In this document: in pieces, positions 7,365 through 16,135 of the stretch
Layout of the letters: every line of letters starts with the position of its first letter
Position numbering within the stretch: the first letter of the stretch is position 1
Origin: Methanobrevibacter sp.
GTDB lineage: Archaea; Methanobacteriota; Methanobacteria; Methanobacteriales; Methanobacteriaceae
Length of the DNA stretch: 34,212 nt
Reading direction: 5' to 3'
NCBI RefSeq assembly: GCF_030539875.1
Contig: NZ_JAUNXI010000021.1
Coordinates: 1 to 34,212, forward strand
Made by a program: the position numbers and the translations under genes
The notes under the pieces: generated by a model
Databases searched by the model: none
Seen by the model: the letters and a program-made list of their open reading frames with translations, nothing else
What the model was told of the DNA's origin: nothing

Positions 7365-8801
7365 ATGAGAAAAACATTCGTTACAACAATGCCAAATCAT
7401 ATTGGATCATTTTTAAAAGCAAGTAAATGTTTTTCATCAATAGGTATAAACATTACTAGAGTAAGCTATAACAAATCTGTTGATTCCCACATGCTTTTTA
7501 TCGATGCTGAAGGAACAGAAGAACAACTTAAAAAAGCAGCTGAAGATTTGATGGAAATTGGATATTTGCAGTGCAATACTGAAAATCGTGATATAGTTCT
7601 ACTTGAATTTAAATTAAAAGATACACCAGGTAGCGTTACTCCTATTTTAGAACTTATTAATGATTATAAATTTAATATTTCCTATATCAGTTCACAGGAA
7701 AATGATACAAACTACCAATATTTTAAAATGGGTTTAATTGCTGAAGGCCAAACACGTATTGACGATTTCATGAAAGAGGCTAAAGAACAATGTGATTTGC
7801 GAATCATAAAATATGACCAGAGCAATAAGATTTATGATAATAGCTTTTTTTACAATAATTTTGTAAATGAACTTGCAAAGGCAATGGACATAACTGATGG
7901 GGCTAAAAATGAATTAATTGTTAATACTAATCTTGCAATGCAAATACTGGATGAAACAGGAGTTTCACCTTATAAGACATTTGAAAGCATATCAAAATTA
8001 ACTGAAATTCTTTCACATTCCAGATGTGAAAATTTCGATGCAAGAATAACGACACATAAAATCACTGAAAACACAGAAATAATACTTATTGAACCTCCAT
8101 GCGGAAGCAATACTGCAATTATAAAAAGTATGGGAAGATATTTATTTGTTGATACTGGTTATGCCTGTTTTGAAGAGGAAATGATTGAGATTATTAAAAG
8201 TATAATCCCGAATTTTGATGATATTGAAAAAGAGGTATTCATCACTCACGCTGATGTTGACCACTGCGGATTATTAAATCTTTTTGATGTTGTTTATGCC
8301 AGTGCAAAAAGTGCAGAATCATTAAAACTTGAACATGAGGGCGAAGGAAATTTCCGTGAAAAAAATCCATTACACAAGCCTTATATTGGAATTTGTAATA
8401 TTTTAACATCTTATAAAACAACTCCTCCGGATAAACTTAAAATCATTGGTGAAAACAGGCATATAAATCGGGCATTGGAACAAACGGGGATTTTCGATTT
8501 TGGAGAACTGCATTTTAAAGTTTATGAAGGAAAAGGAGGTCATCTTAAAGGTGAATCAATACTTATAGACTTTAAACATCATATAACATTTACTGGAGAT
8601 ATTTTCATTAATATGAAGGATATGATTCCGAAACAGGCAGAATATAATATGCATGCTCCAATATTAATGACTTCAGTTGATAGTGATAAAGAACTTTGTG
8701 CTATTCAACGCAGGGAACTTTTTAAGATTTTAAGTGAAGGCAGTTGGCAAATATTTGGAGGTCATGGCGCTAAGAGCATACACAACATTACAAAAATCTA
8801 A
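7365..8801 (+). CDS. ACT-ACT-metallo-beta-lactamase fusion protein
   Basis: This 478-residue protein has three parts. ACT-like domain 1 (about 3-70) and ACT-like domain 2 (about 77-150, with KDTPGSVTPILELIND) are followed by a linker. A metallo-beta-lactamase fold then runs from about 230 to the end. The metal motif is H295-A-D297-V-D299-H300, so the second position of the canonical HxHxDH is aspartate. Other likely ligands are H393, D412 (FTGD) and H467 (GGHG). ACT domains usually bind amino acids or other small ligands, so allosteric control of the hydrolase is a fair inference. Substrate and pathway are unknown. It stands alone, with about 260 bases of leader region before it and 330 bases after. 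The start has GGTGA upstream (7351-7355). Confidence 0.8.
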   Translation: MRKTFVTTMPNHIGSFLKASKCFSSIGINITRVSYNKSVDSHMLFIDAEGTEEQLKKAAEDLMEIGYLQCNTENRDIVLLEFKLKDTPGSVTPILELINDYKFNISYISSQENDTNYQYFKMGLIAEGQTRIDDFMKEAKEQCDLRIIKYDQSNKIYDNSFFYNNFVNELAKAMDITDGAKNELIVNTNLAMQILDETGVSPYKTFESISKLTEILSHSRCENFDARITTHKITENTEIILIEPPCGSNTAIIKSMGRYLFVDTGYACFEEEMIEIIKSIIPNFDDIEKEVFITHADVDHCGLLNLFDVVYASAKSAESLKLEHEGEGNFREKNPLHKPYIGICNILTSYKTTPPDKLKIIGENRHINRALEQTGIFDFGELHFKVYEGKGGHLKGESILIDFKHHITFTGDIFINMKDMIPKQAEYNMHAPILMTSVDSDKELCAIQRRELFKILSEGSWQIFGGHGAKSIHNITKI

Positions 8802-9131
8802 TGCCGGTCATTGGTAACGTTTAGGAGTGGTTTGTCTTTTTTATATTCAATATTATTTCCTTTATAAAACAATTAGAAAATAAGCTGCATCAAGATATAA
8901 AATCTTCGTTTATCATAAAAGATAGATAATTGAAAAATACTTTTCAAAAAACCATTCGAGATTTTTTTTAATTTGGAACCAAAATCGAACTGATTAAAAT
9001 CAACAAAGCTTGTAAGAGTCATTGTAGGTATCAGTTAATTTCTGTAATATATTTTTGGTCTTGAAAAAAATTTAATTAATAGGAAATACAATACAAGATA
9101 TTATTGTAAGGAGTAAAAGTGTGGGATTATT
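8802..9131. other. 330-base non-coding spacer
   Basis: No convincing reading frame was seen on either strand. The spacer has a T6 run near 8836-8841 and an inverted repeat TTGAAAA/TTTTCAA (8930-8936 with 8941-8947, loop ATAC). It also holds a T8 run near 8960 that could end transcription of the ACT-MBL gene. An A-rich tract followed by TTTAATTA (9071-9078) is a possible promoter for the next gene. AAGGAG at 9109-9114 lies 17 bases before the next ATG, too far to be its normal ribosome binding site. Confidence 0.5.
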
Positions 9132-10673
9132 ATGAAACCCCTTGATATGATGGTTACTGATTATAATTGTGAATATTTAGGTTTATCAAGGCTGTGTCTG
9201 ATGGAATCTGCCGGTAAATCATTAGCTGAAGAAGTAGGTAAAATTGCAGTTTATACTTTTGCCAAGCCGGTTAAAGTAGTGATTTTTACAGGTTCTGGGG
9301 GGAATGCCGGTGACGGTTTTGTAGCAGCAAGATACTTGTTGAATAGGGGATATAATGTTGATATTTACATGTTAAAGGATAATATTCACTCTGGCGATGC
9401 CAGGATTAATCTTGAAATCCTAAAAAATATGAAACCTCGTTTGTCCCGTTTAAATATTTTCAATTTAAAAAATTTAGATGACATCAATAATTGTGAAGTT
9501 GCTAAAAGCAGGGATGAGGAGTTTGTAATCGTTGACGGTCTTTTGGGAACCGGAATCAAAGGGAAATTGCAAACTAATATTAAAAGGGCTATTGAAATTA
9601 TTAATGAATCTGACGGAATTAAAATAAGTGTGGATGTCCCTTCTGGAATGGATCCTTTAACTGGCGAGATTGCGGATTTGGCGGTTGTTCCGGATTATAC
9701 AATCAGTTTTCACAAAATCAAAACAGGTGTTAGAAATGCTGATGAGGAGGTTGTTGGAGGCCTTGTAACTGCAGATATCGGTATTCCATTTGAAGCAGAG
9801 TATTTTGTTAATTTCGGCGACTTTTTAAGACTTAAAAACAGGGATTCAAATTCACATAAAGGCAATAACGGCCGTTTACTTATTGTTGGGGGATCTTCTG
9901 ATTATTCCGGTGCTCCGGCTATTGCTGGAATGGCTGCAATCGGCGCGGGTGCAGATTTAGTTTATGTTGCCTCTCCTCAAAAGGCAGCTGAAGCTATTAA
10001 AGCTACTTCTCCTGATTTAATTGTTAAATCTCTTGCAGGTGATGAATTGTCTTTAAAAAACAGTGAAGAAATTATTAAACTGTCACAAAATGTCGATGCT
10101 GTATTAATTGGTCCTGGATCAGGAATTTCTGATGAGACTTCAAAATTATTTAATGTGCTTGTCTCAAAAATAAAAAAACCTATTGTTCTGGATGCTGATG
10201 CTTTAAAAATGGTCGAATTGGCGCTGATTAAAAACCGTGAAGATATCATTTTAACTCCTCATATTTTTGAATTTAAATCATTTTTCAAACTCGAAAACGG
10301 TTTGGAACTGGACATAGATTCATATGACTTTAAACTGGTTGATGAAAACATTGAAAAATTCCAACAAATCACCCGCCAAATAAAAGGAACGGTTGTTATT
10401 AAAGGAAAATTCGATTTGATTTTATCTGGAAATAACTTTAAGATTAATAAAACTGGCAATCCTGGAATGACTGTTGGGGGAACTGGTGATGCACTTTCAG
10501 GTGTTGCTGCTAGTTTATTTGCTCAAGGATTAAATGCTTTTGATAGTGCTGCTCTTGCCACTTTTATTAATGGCCTTGCAGGTGATGAGGCTTTTAATGT
10601 TAAAGGAAATGGGTTTTCAGCATCAGATCTGGTGTCCTTTATTGGAAATGTGATTAAAAATGGATTATGTTAA
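9132..10673 (+). CDS. nnr: Bifunctional NAD(P)HX epimerase / ADP-dependent dehydratase
   Basis: This enzyme repairs hydrated NADH and NADPH. The N-terminal YjeF_N-type domain (about 1-215) epimerises the R and S hydrates; the C-terminal ribokinase-like domain (about 228-513) dehydrates the S form using ADP. Visible motifs are G56-G-N-A-G-D-G62 in the epimerase half, and N443-P-G-M with GGTGD (449-453) in the dehydratase half, where D453 is the likely catalytic base. The 513-residue length is normal for the fused form. The ATG at 9132 is the first possible start, since an in-frame stop lies at 9114. Its last 14 bases overlap the start of sfsA, so the two are translationally linked. Confidence 0.93.
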   Translation: MKPLDMMVTDYNCEYLGLSRLCLMESAGKSLAEEVGKIAVYTFAKPVKVVIFTGSGGNAGDGFVAARYLLNRGYNVDIYMLKDNIHSGDARINLEILKNMKPRLSRLNIFNLKNLDDINNCEVAKSRDEEFVIVDGLLGTGIKGKLQTNIKRAIEIINESDGIKISVDVPSGMDPLTGEIADLAVVPDYTISFHKIKTGVRNADEEVVGGLVTADIGIPFEAEYFVNFGDFLRLKNRDSNSHKGNNGRLLIVGGSSDYSGAPAIAGMAAIGAGADLVYVASPQKAAEAIKATSPDLIVKSLAGDELSLKNSEEIIKLSQNVDAVLIGPGSGISDETSKLFNVLVSKIKKPIVLDADALKMVELALIKNREDIILTPHIFEFKSFFKLENGLELDIDSYDFKLVDENIEKFQQITRQIKGTVVIKGKFDLILSGNNFKINKTGNPGMTVGGTGDALSGVAASLFAQGLNAFDSAALATFINGLAGDEAFNVKGNGFSASDLVSFIGNVIKNGLC

Positions 10674-11373
10674 AGGAATTTTTAAAAATCGTCCAAACAG
10701 ATTTATCGCTGAGGTCGAAATCGACGGCAAAATGGAAAAGGCTCATGTGCCGAATACAGGCAGATGTAAGGAGTTACTGGTTGAGGATGCTGCTGTTTGG
10801 CTTAAACCTTCAGACAATCCAAATAGAAAAACCAAATTTTCACTTCATTTTGTAGAAAACAAAAATGTGCTGGTGTCACTTTACTCTCAGCAAGCCAATA
10901 GCATTGTTTATGATTCAATCGTTGAAGGTAAAATTAAAGAACTTGTAGGATATTCTGTTCATCAAAGAGAAAAGAGCGTTGACAATTCAAGAATTGACAT
11001 ATATCTTTCAAATGAAACTGAGGAATGTTATGTTGAAGTAAAAGGTGTCACTCTAATTGTTGATGGTGAAGCCAGATTTCCAGATGCTCCTACTGAAAGG
11101 GGAGTAAAACACCTAAAAGAGCTAATAAAGCTTAAAAAAGAGAAAAATCGTTGCATTGTTTTTTTCCTAATTCAACATCCTGCTGGCAAATTCTTCAGAC
11201 CAAACTGGGAAAATGATCCGGTTTTTTCTCAAACACTAAATGAAGCCTATGGCGAAGGTGTTGAAATACTTGTTTACAGGTGCGACAATCAGCTAGAAGG
11301 AATAACCTTGATTCCGGAATCTCTAAATTTTGATTTGGGCAAAAATTTCCCCGATGGCATCGTTAATGATTAG
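10660..11373 (+). CDS. sfsA: SfsA family protein
   Basis: SfsA proteins are conserved in bacteria and archaea. They were named from sugar-fermentation stimulation in E. coli, but their molecular function is not settled. The 237-residue protein carries the family segments HVPNTGRCKELL (29-40), S110-R-I-D113, E126-V-K128 and FPDAPTERGVKHLKEL. D113, E126 and K128 resemble a PD-(D/E)xK nuclease-type core with an N-terminal OB-like region. It begins inside the 3' end of nnr (14-base overlap). Its own 3' end overlaps the convergent sir2 gene by 51 bases. The C-terminal residues after about 225 lie in that overlap and may be a recent extension. Confidence 0.92.
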   Translation: MDYVKGIFKNRPNRFIAEVEIDGKMEKAHVPNTGRCKELLVEDAAVWLKPSDNPNRKTKFSLHFVENKNVLVSLYSQQANSIVYDSIVEGKIKELVGYSVHQREKSVDNSRIDIYLSNETEECYVEVKGVTLIVDGEARFPDAPTERGVKHLKELIKLKKEKNRCIVFFLIQHPAGKFFRPNWENDPVFSQTLNEAYGEGVEILVYRCDNQLEGITLIPESLNFDLGKNFPDGIVND

Positions 11374-12048
11374 TGTTGCAAGATTATCATATGGTGTTTT
11401 ACTTTTGTTAATCAGGACAAGGGTTTCACCGTTAAAATAGTTTATAAGTCCTGCTGCTGGATAAACAACAAGTGAAGTTCCCCCAACAATTAATGTGTCT
11501 GCTTGAGAGATGTAATCTGCTGAAAAATTTAAAATCCCGTTGTTTAGAGGTTCTTCATATAACACAACATCCGGTTTTATAATGCCTCCGCACTCACACT
11601 TGGGTATTCCGTCACTTTCTAGAATATAGTCTAAATTGTATTTTTTCCCGCAGATCTGGCAGGTATTTCTGTGAATGCTTCCATGAAGTTCCAATACATT
11701 TTTACTTCCTACCTTCTGGTGAAGGCCATCAATGTTTTGTGTAATGATGGCTTTTAATTTTCCAGCTTTTTCTAATTCGGCTAGTGCTGTGTGTGCAGGG
11801 TTTGGTTTTGCATCTTTAAAAATAAGGTTTTCCTTATAATATTGGAAAAATTCTTCGGTATGGTCTAAATAATAGCTATGTGAAACAAGATTTTCAGGTG
11901 TGTCTCCATATTTTTTCAAACTTTGAAAAATTCCATTTTCAGACCTGAAATCAGGAATTCCACTTTCTGTTGAGACTCCTGCCCCTCCAAAAAACACAAT
12001 GCTTTTAGAATTGTCAATAATTTCCTGCAATTGATTAATTTTAGACAT
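11323..12048 (-). CDS. NAD-dependent protein deacylase, SIR2 family
   Basis: This 241-residue sirtuin would remove acyl groups from lysines using NAD+. Motifs in order are G22-A-G-V-S26 and GIPDFRS (30-36) for NAD binding, Q104-N-I-D107, the catalytic H122 in LELHGS, a zinc site C130/C133/C151/C153, and GGTSL (189-193). The zinc pair C151-x-C153 is tighter than the usual CxxC. In archaea, a known sirtuin target is the chromatin protein Alba; that is family knowledge, not shown here. The start lacks a ribosome binding site. Its promoter may lie in the hairpin behind argG. The 3' end is convergent with sfsA and overlaps it by 51 bases. Confidence 0.92.
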   Translation of the reverse strand: MSKINQLQEIIDNSKSIVFFGGAGVSTESGIPDFRSENGIFQSLKKYGDTPENLVSHSYYLDHTEEFFQYYKENLIFKDAKPNPAHTALAELEKAGKLKAIITQNIDGLHQKVGSKNVLELHGSIHRNTCQICGKKYNLDYILESDGIPKCECGGIIKPDVVLYEEPLNNGILNFSADYISQADTLIVGGTSLVVYPAAGLINYFNGETLVLINKSKTPYDNLATLIINDAIGEIFAQIKI

Positions 12049-12055
12049 AAACTAT

Positions 12056-12088
12056 AAAAAAATAAGTAATGATAGCTATAAAGCTATC
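12056..12088 (-). terminator. Hairpin behind argG, with internal TATA-like loop
   Basis: The stem GATAGCT/AGCTATC (12071-12077 with 12082-12088) overlaps the argG stop codon. On the minus strand an A-run of the plus strand (12056-12062) gives a U7 tract eight bases further on, which fits a terminator. The middle of the hairpin reads CTTTATAG on the minus strand. It is centred about 31 bases before the sir2 ATG, so it could double as the sir2 TATA box. Confidence 0.45.
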
Positions 12089-13262
12089 TGTTTAATTTTT
12101 GGTAATTGGCCGCTTGAAGACCGTGGTATTTAATCATACCTTCAACTTCTCTTTGGTCAGTTTCCTTGTCTTCAAAGGTAATCTGTTCAATGCTGTGTAG
12201 GCTAAATGGAGATTTTCTAACTAGCGGTTGGATGGAACCTTTGAAAAGTTTCATTACAACTTCTCCACTAACTCTTTCTTGCATCTTGTCAAATGCGTTG
12301 TCCAAATCTTCTCTTAATGGTTCTTGCCAGAGAGCTCTGTAGACTAAATCAGCATAAAGTGTTGACATGTATTCTGCAAATCTTAATTCATCAGTAGTTA
12401 AAACCAATTCCTCTAAAGACTGGTGAGCAGCAATTAATAATTTAGCGCCCGGCACTTCGTAGTTTTCCCTACTTTTAAGACCAATCATTCTGTTTTCAAT
12501 TGTATCTACTCTTCCGACACCATTGTTTCCGGCAATTTCATTTGCTTTTCTGATAAGGTCAATTAAAGGCATCATTTCGCCGTTGATAGCTATTGGAACA
12601 CCTTCTTCAAATTCAATTGTTACTTTTTCAGGTTCGTCATTTGCATCTTGCCAGGATTTGGTCCATTCATAGATTTCTTCAGGAGGTTCGTTTGCAGGGT
12701 CTTCCAATATGTCTCCTTCAATTGATCTTCCCCAAATGTTTTCATCAATACTGTAAAGCTTGTCTGAACTTAATTCGATTCCTTTAGCTTTTGCATATTC
12801 TACTTCTTCAGTTCTTGTTAAGTTTAATTCTCTGATTGGTGCAATGATGTCTAAATCAGACATTGCAAGAATAACTGCTTCAAATCTAAATTGGTCGTTT
12901 CCTTTTCCGGTACATCCATGTGCAATAGCAGTTGCTCCTTCTTTTTTAGCTATATCGATAATTTTTTGAGCAATAAGGGGTCTTGCAAGTGCAGTGCTTA
13001 ATGGGTAACCTTCATATTCTGCATTTGCTTTGATTGCACGTGCGATGTATTCATTTGCAAATTCATCTCTTGCATCGATATTGTAGTGTTTTAAACCACC
13101 AATTTTAGATGCCATGGTTTTTGCTTTTTCCATTTCTTCTTCGCCTTGTCCAACATCTACACATGCGGTAATAACTTCCACATCATACTTTTCTTCTAAT
13201 AATTTGACGCAAACAGAGGTATCTAATCCTCCACTGAATGCTAAAACTACTTTTTCAGTCAT
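12084..13262 (-). CDS. argG: Argininosuccinate synthase
   Basis: ArgG joins citrulline and aspartate with ATP use to form argininosuccinate, the penultimate step of arginine synthesis in the cytosol. The 392-residue length is normal. The N-terminal ATP-binding PP-motif S10-G-G-L-D-T-S16 is clear. [15 protein letters not shown] (about 113-127) and the substrate-binding segments [17 protein letters not shown] and [17 protein letters not shown] match the family throughout. The ATG is preceded by GGTGAT, and an AT-rich region with TATA-like sequence lies 15-40 bases further upstream. It is not clustered with other arginine genes here. A hairpin terminator candidate overlaps its stop codon, ahead of sir2. 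Confidence 0.97.
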   Translation of the reverse strand: MTEKVVLAFSGGLDTSVCVKLLEEKYDVEVITACVDVGQGEEEMEKAKTMASKIGGLKHYNIDARDEFANEYIARAIKANAEYEGYPLSTALARPLIAQKIIDIAKKEGATAIAHGCTGKGNDQFRFEAVILAMSDLDIIAPIRELNLTRTEEVEYAKAKGIELSSDKLYSIDENIWGRSIEGDILEDPANEPPEEIYEWTKSWQDANDEPEKVTIEFEEGVPIAINGEMMPLIDLIRKANEIAGNNGVGRVDTIENRMIGLKSRENYEVPGAKLLIAAHQSLEELVLTTDELRFAEYMSTLYADLVYRALWQEPLREDLDNAFDKMQERVSGEVVMKLFKGSIQPLVRKSPFSLHSIEQITFEDKETDQREVEGMIKYHGLQAANYQKLNR

Positions 13263-13354
13263 AATTAATCACCGTTAATAAATAAATAATAATTATATAT
13301 TCATTTAATAATTTTATTTTTAATAGTATTTATAATTTTTAAGTGTTTATATGG

Positions 13355-15277
13355 TTAAATATCGATTAATAATTTTTCACCTTCAACAAATTCAATAAGT
13401 CTGTTGTATGTTGGATTATTTTTTAAAGTATTTTTATTTCCTATAATTATTAATTTTCTCTTAGCTCGTGTTATTGCAACATTTAATCGCCTTAAATCTT
13501 GTAAAAATCCAATATTTCCATTATTATTGCTTCTGACTGTTGATATTATTATGATTTCTTTTTCTCTTCCCTGAAATCCGTCAACTGTTTTTACTTCAAC
13601 AGGTGTGTTGTCTTGTATGATTTTTACTTGATCTGCATATGGGGTAATTATTCCGATATCTTCTGTGCCGACGCCTGCCTTCAAATAATCTTCAGCAATA
13701 TTTACGGCAATTTCAGATTCTAATTGGTTTATTATTGATTTTGAATCTTTTAAGTGGTTTTCTCCATTGTTTTCAGCATTTGACGTATTGATGAATAGCA
13801 ATGCTTCTTCATGTTTATTTGGACTGAGCAGGTCATCAATATCAATATTACTAACGCTTGAATCGCTTTTTAAACCGTTATTGTAAAATTCCTTATTCGG
13901 AAATTCCATAAGCAGATTATTCATTCTATACTGGACATTTAATAGCTGTGATTTAAAAGGATATTTTTTAATCAGTTCTTCAAATAATGTTTTTTTCAAT
14001 TCGTCTGCTTTAGCGCTTATGATTGTAGGAGGCAGTTGTTTGTGGTCTCCTGCAAGTATAAATCGGTGTGCTTTGGATATCGGAATTAATATACTTGGTA
14101 TTGTTGCTTGTGAAGCTTCATCAATGATGGCTACGTCAAATTTTGTTTGAGATATTGATTCAAGGGCTGCTGATGAGTTTGTTGCAAGAATAACATCACT
14201 CTTTTCAATAATGTCTCTAATCATCTTATTTTCAATCCGTTTTATATCGTCATGGGCTTCATCAATTTCCTGATTATATTCAATCCATTGCGCCATTGAT
14301 TTCATTTTCTCAAAAGTTATTCCGCGCCCTCCTTTTCCTTTAGATGCATTGTGGAGAATCTCATAGTCTCCATATCCTCGTCTGTATTGAGGTGTTGGTT
14401 TTGTATAGTTTTTCCTTTTTTCTATTAATTTGTCAATTTTTTTGTAAATCCTGTCAATTTTTTTATTTAATTCGTGTTTTTCAACTTTATATGCTAGTGT
14501 CTGGGTGATGTTGTGTTTTGATACTCTTTGGGGATGTCCAAGCCTGGTTAAGTTTAATTTTTTATTATCCATTAATCTTTCTAAAATATTATCTACGGCC
14601 GCATTGCTCTCGGCAGTAGCCAGGACCTTATGGTTCTGTCTTGTTTCTTGTGAAATTAATTCAACTAATGTCCTTGTTTTACCGGTTCCAAAGGGACCAT
14701 GAATTAAAAAGAAATTTTCACATGACAGAGCGTTTTTAACAGCCGATTTTTGAGATTCATTAAGTGATTTGTCAATGTAATCGATATAAGGTGGGGATTT
14801 ATTTTTTTTAGGATTTCTCTGACTTAAAATATACTCTAAGGCATTTTTTCCTTTCAGGTTTAAATGTCTTAAATTATCTTCCATTCTTCTAAAAGTTACA
14901 TCATTTGCATATAAATCAATTCTGACTTTCTTTTTTAAGGCCCATTTTGGAATTCTCTTATCAAATGCAACTTTAATAAATCGGGATCCTTTTTCAGTTA
15001 CTGTTCCGGTTAAATCACTTCGAAGAGGATTGTCGCTACTGATCAAAACCATGTCTCCAACAGAAATTTCACTATCAATGGGCTTTGACCGGCCATATTG
15101 GACAATTTCCAATCCTAATTCTTTGCCGATGTTCTTTCCTTTAACTTTATTTATGGCTCTGCCAAGTTCTTCCCGTTTTTTGCCAGACATGGTGCTGATT
15201 TCATGAGTCATCAAATCTATTTCAGCATCTCTTTCATAATTGACCAGTTTTATTAATCTTTTAATGTATTTTTTCAA
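13355..15277 (-). CDS. SF1 DNA/RNA helicase, UPF1/DNA2-like (IGHMBP2 type)
   Basis: This 640-residue superfamily 1B helicase has an N-terminal region with a beta-barrel-like stretch (about 70-125) and then the helicase core. Motifs are the Q motif near N173-ESQKSAV, Walker A G194-PFGTGK-T201, motif Ic TAESNAAVDN, DEAS (386-389), GDHKQLPP (410-417), VQYRMN, VDGFQGREKE and the arginine-finger motif NVAITRAKRKL. A charged helical insertion lies at about 265-300. Archaeal members are predicted 5'-3' helicases acting on DNA or RNA; the precise role is not known. The start is TTG at 15277, with GGGATT upstream. It is divergent from the gene at 15323 with a 45-base shared gap. Confidence 0.9.
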   Translation of the reverse strand: MKKYIKRLIKLVNYERDAEIDLMTHEISTMSGKKREELGRAINKVKGKNIGKELGLEIVQYGRSKPIDSEISVGDMVLISSDNPLRSDLTGTVTEKGSRFIKVAFDKRIPKWALKKKVRIDLYANDVTFRRMEDNLRHLNLKGKNALEYILSQRNPKKNKSPPYIDYIDKSLNESQKSAVKNALSCENFFLIHGPFGTGKTRTLVELISQETRQNHKVLATAESNAAVDNILERLMDNKKLNLTRLGHPQRVSKHNITQTLAYKVEKHELNKKIDRIYKKIDKLIEKRKNYTKPTPQYRRGYGDYEILHNASKGKGGRGITFEKMKSMAQWIEYNQEIDEAHDDIKRIENKMIRDIIEKSDVILATNSSAALESISQTKFDVAIIDEASQATIPSILIPISKAHRFILAGDHKQLPPTIISAKADELKKTLFEELIKKYPFKSQLLNVQYRMNNLLMEFPNKEFYNNGLKSDSSVSNIDIDDLLSPNKHEEALLFINTSNAENNGENHLKDSKSIINQLESEIAVNIAEDYLKAGVGTEDIGIITPYADQVKIIQDNTPVEVKTVDGFQGREKEIIIISTVRSNNNGNIGFLQDLRRLNVAITRAKRKLIIIGNKNTLKNNPTYNRLIEFVEGEKLLIDI

Positions 15278-15322
15278 TTTAATCCCTATTTTTAAATAAG
15301 AGTTTTTATCTATAATTAATAT

Positions 15323-16063
15323 ATGTATTTTAAAAAGGTAGAACGATTTGAAAATCTGGAAATGAGTTATATTTCTGATTTTTCAGGAGCCTACATTTCA
15401 AGAAACAATAAAATCCTAAATGAACTGGAATTGAATTCCTTAACTCAGTTTATTTTAGAAAAAGCCGTTTATGGAACTTCTATTTTTAAATTAGGAAATT
15501 GTGGAAATAAAATATTGCTTTTATCTGGAATACATGGAAATGAATTGGCTCCTCAAATAGCTAATGTATTGCTGCTGAATGATTTAATTGGTAAAGATTT
15601 GAATCATACAGTTTATTTTATACCTTTTGCATGCCCAAAATCATCTATGAATAATGAAAGAACCTTCAATTCAAAGGATTTAAATCGTTCTGCTCACATC
15701 AACAATTCTTTAAGTAATTTGATAGTCAGATGCATTGAAAACTTGGACATTGATTTTGTTGGTGATTTTCATTCCACTGCGCATAATTCAAATCCTGGGT
15801 GCGAATCTATTTTTTCATCTAAATGTCCGACTCCTGAAAGCTTTCTAATAGCTAATTATATTTCAAAAGATGTTGGATCTAAAATGATTTATTTTAATTA
15901 TGCCGGATCTTCTTATAAGGGGGCGATGGAAGATGTTTGCAACTTAAAAGGAATTCCTGCTGTTACCTGTGAAGTTTTATGTCCATTCGGCAATGTTACT
16001 TCACAGGCCATTAGAAAGTCTTTTTATCAGATGAAAAGTTTTTTATCATATTTTGGAATTTAA
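15323..16063 (+). CDS. AstE/AspA-like zinc-dependent amidohydrolase
   Basis: This 246-residue protein resembles the succinylglutamate desuccinylase/aspartoacylase family, zinc enzymes with a carboxypeptidase-like fold that cleave N-acyl amino acids. Zinc ligands appear as H71-G-N-E74 and H150 in DFHST. D119-L-N-R122 contributes substrate-binding residues, and E217 in TCEV is the likely catalytic glutamate. It is shorter than AstE (about 320 residues) and lacks the long C-terminal domain. Its own substrate is unknown, and no arginine-degradation genes are nearby. The start has no ribosome binding site; TTTAAATA at 15292-15299 is a possible TATA box about 28 bases upstream, so the transcript may be leaderless. 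Confidence 0.8.
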   Translation: MYFKKVERFENLEMSYISDFSGAYISRNNKILNELELNSLTQFILEKAVYGTSIFKLGNCGNKILLLSGIHGNELAPQIANVLLLNDLIGKDLNHTVYFIPFACPKSSMNNERTFNSKDLNRSAHINNSLSNLIVRCIENLDIDFVGDFHSTAHNSNPGCESIFSSKCPTPESFLIANYISKDVGSKMIYFNYAGSSYKGAMEDVCNLKGIPAVTCEVLCPFGNVTSQAIRKSFYQMKSFLSYFGI

Positions 16064-16135
16064 GGTTACTTTTCAAATGCTCTTGGATTATTTATTTTTA
16101 ATAATTATTTAAATAGTATTTATAAGGTGATTTAA

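Noticed and set aside
7232-7426. 64-codon frame starting with GTG before the ACT-MBL gene
   Set aside because: It runs 62 bases into the real gene in another frame and does not look like a conserved protein.
12084-13262. argG as part of an arginine operon with sir2 or the AstE-like gene
   Set aside because: The neighbours belong to unrelated families, and the AstE-like gene is on the other strand with its own promoter.
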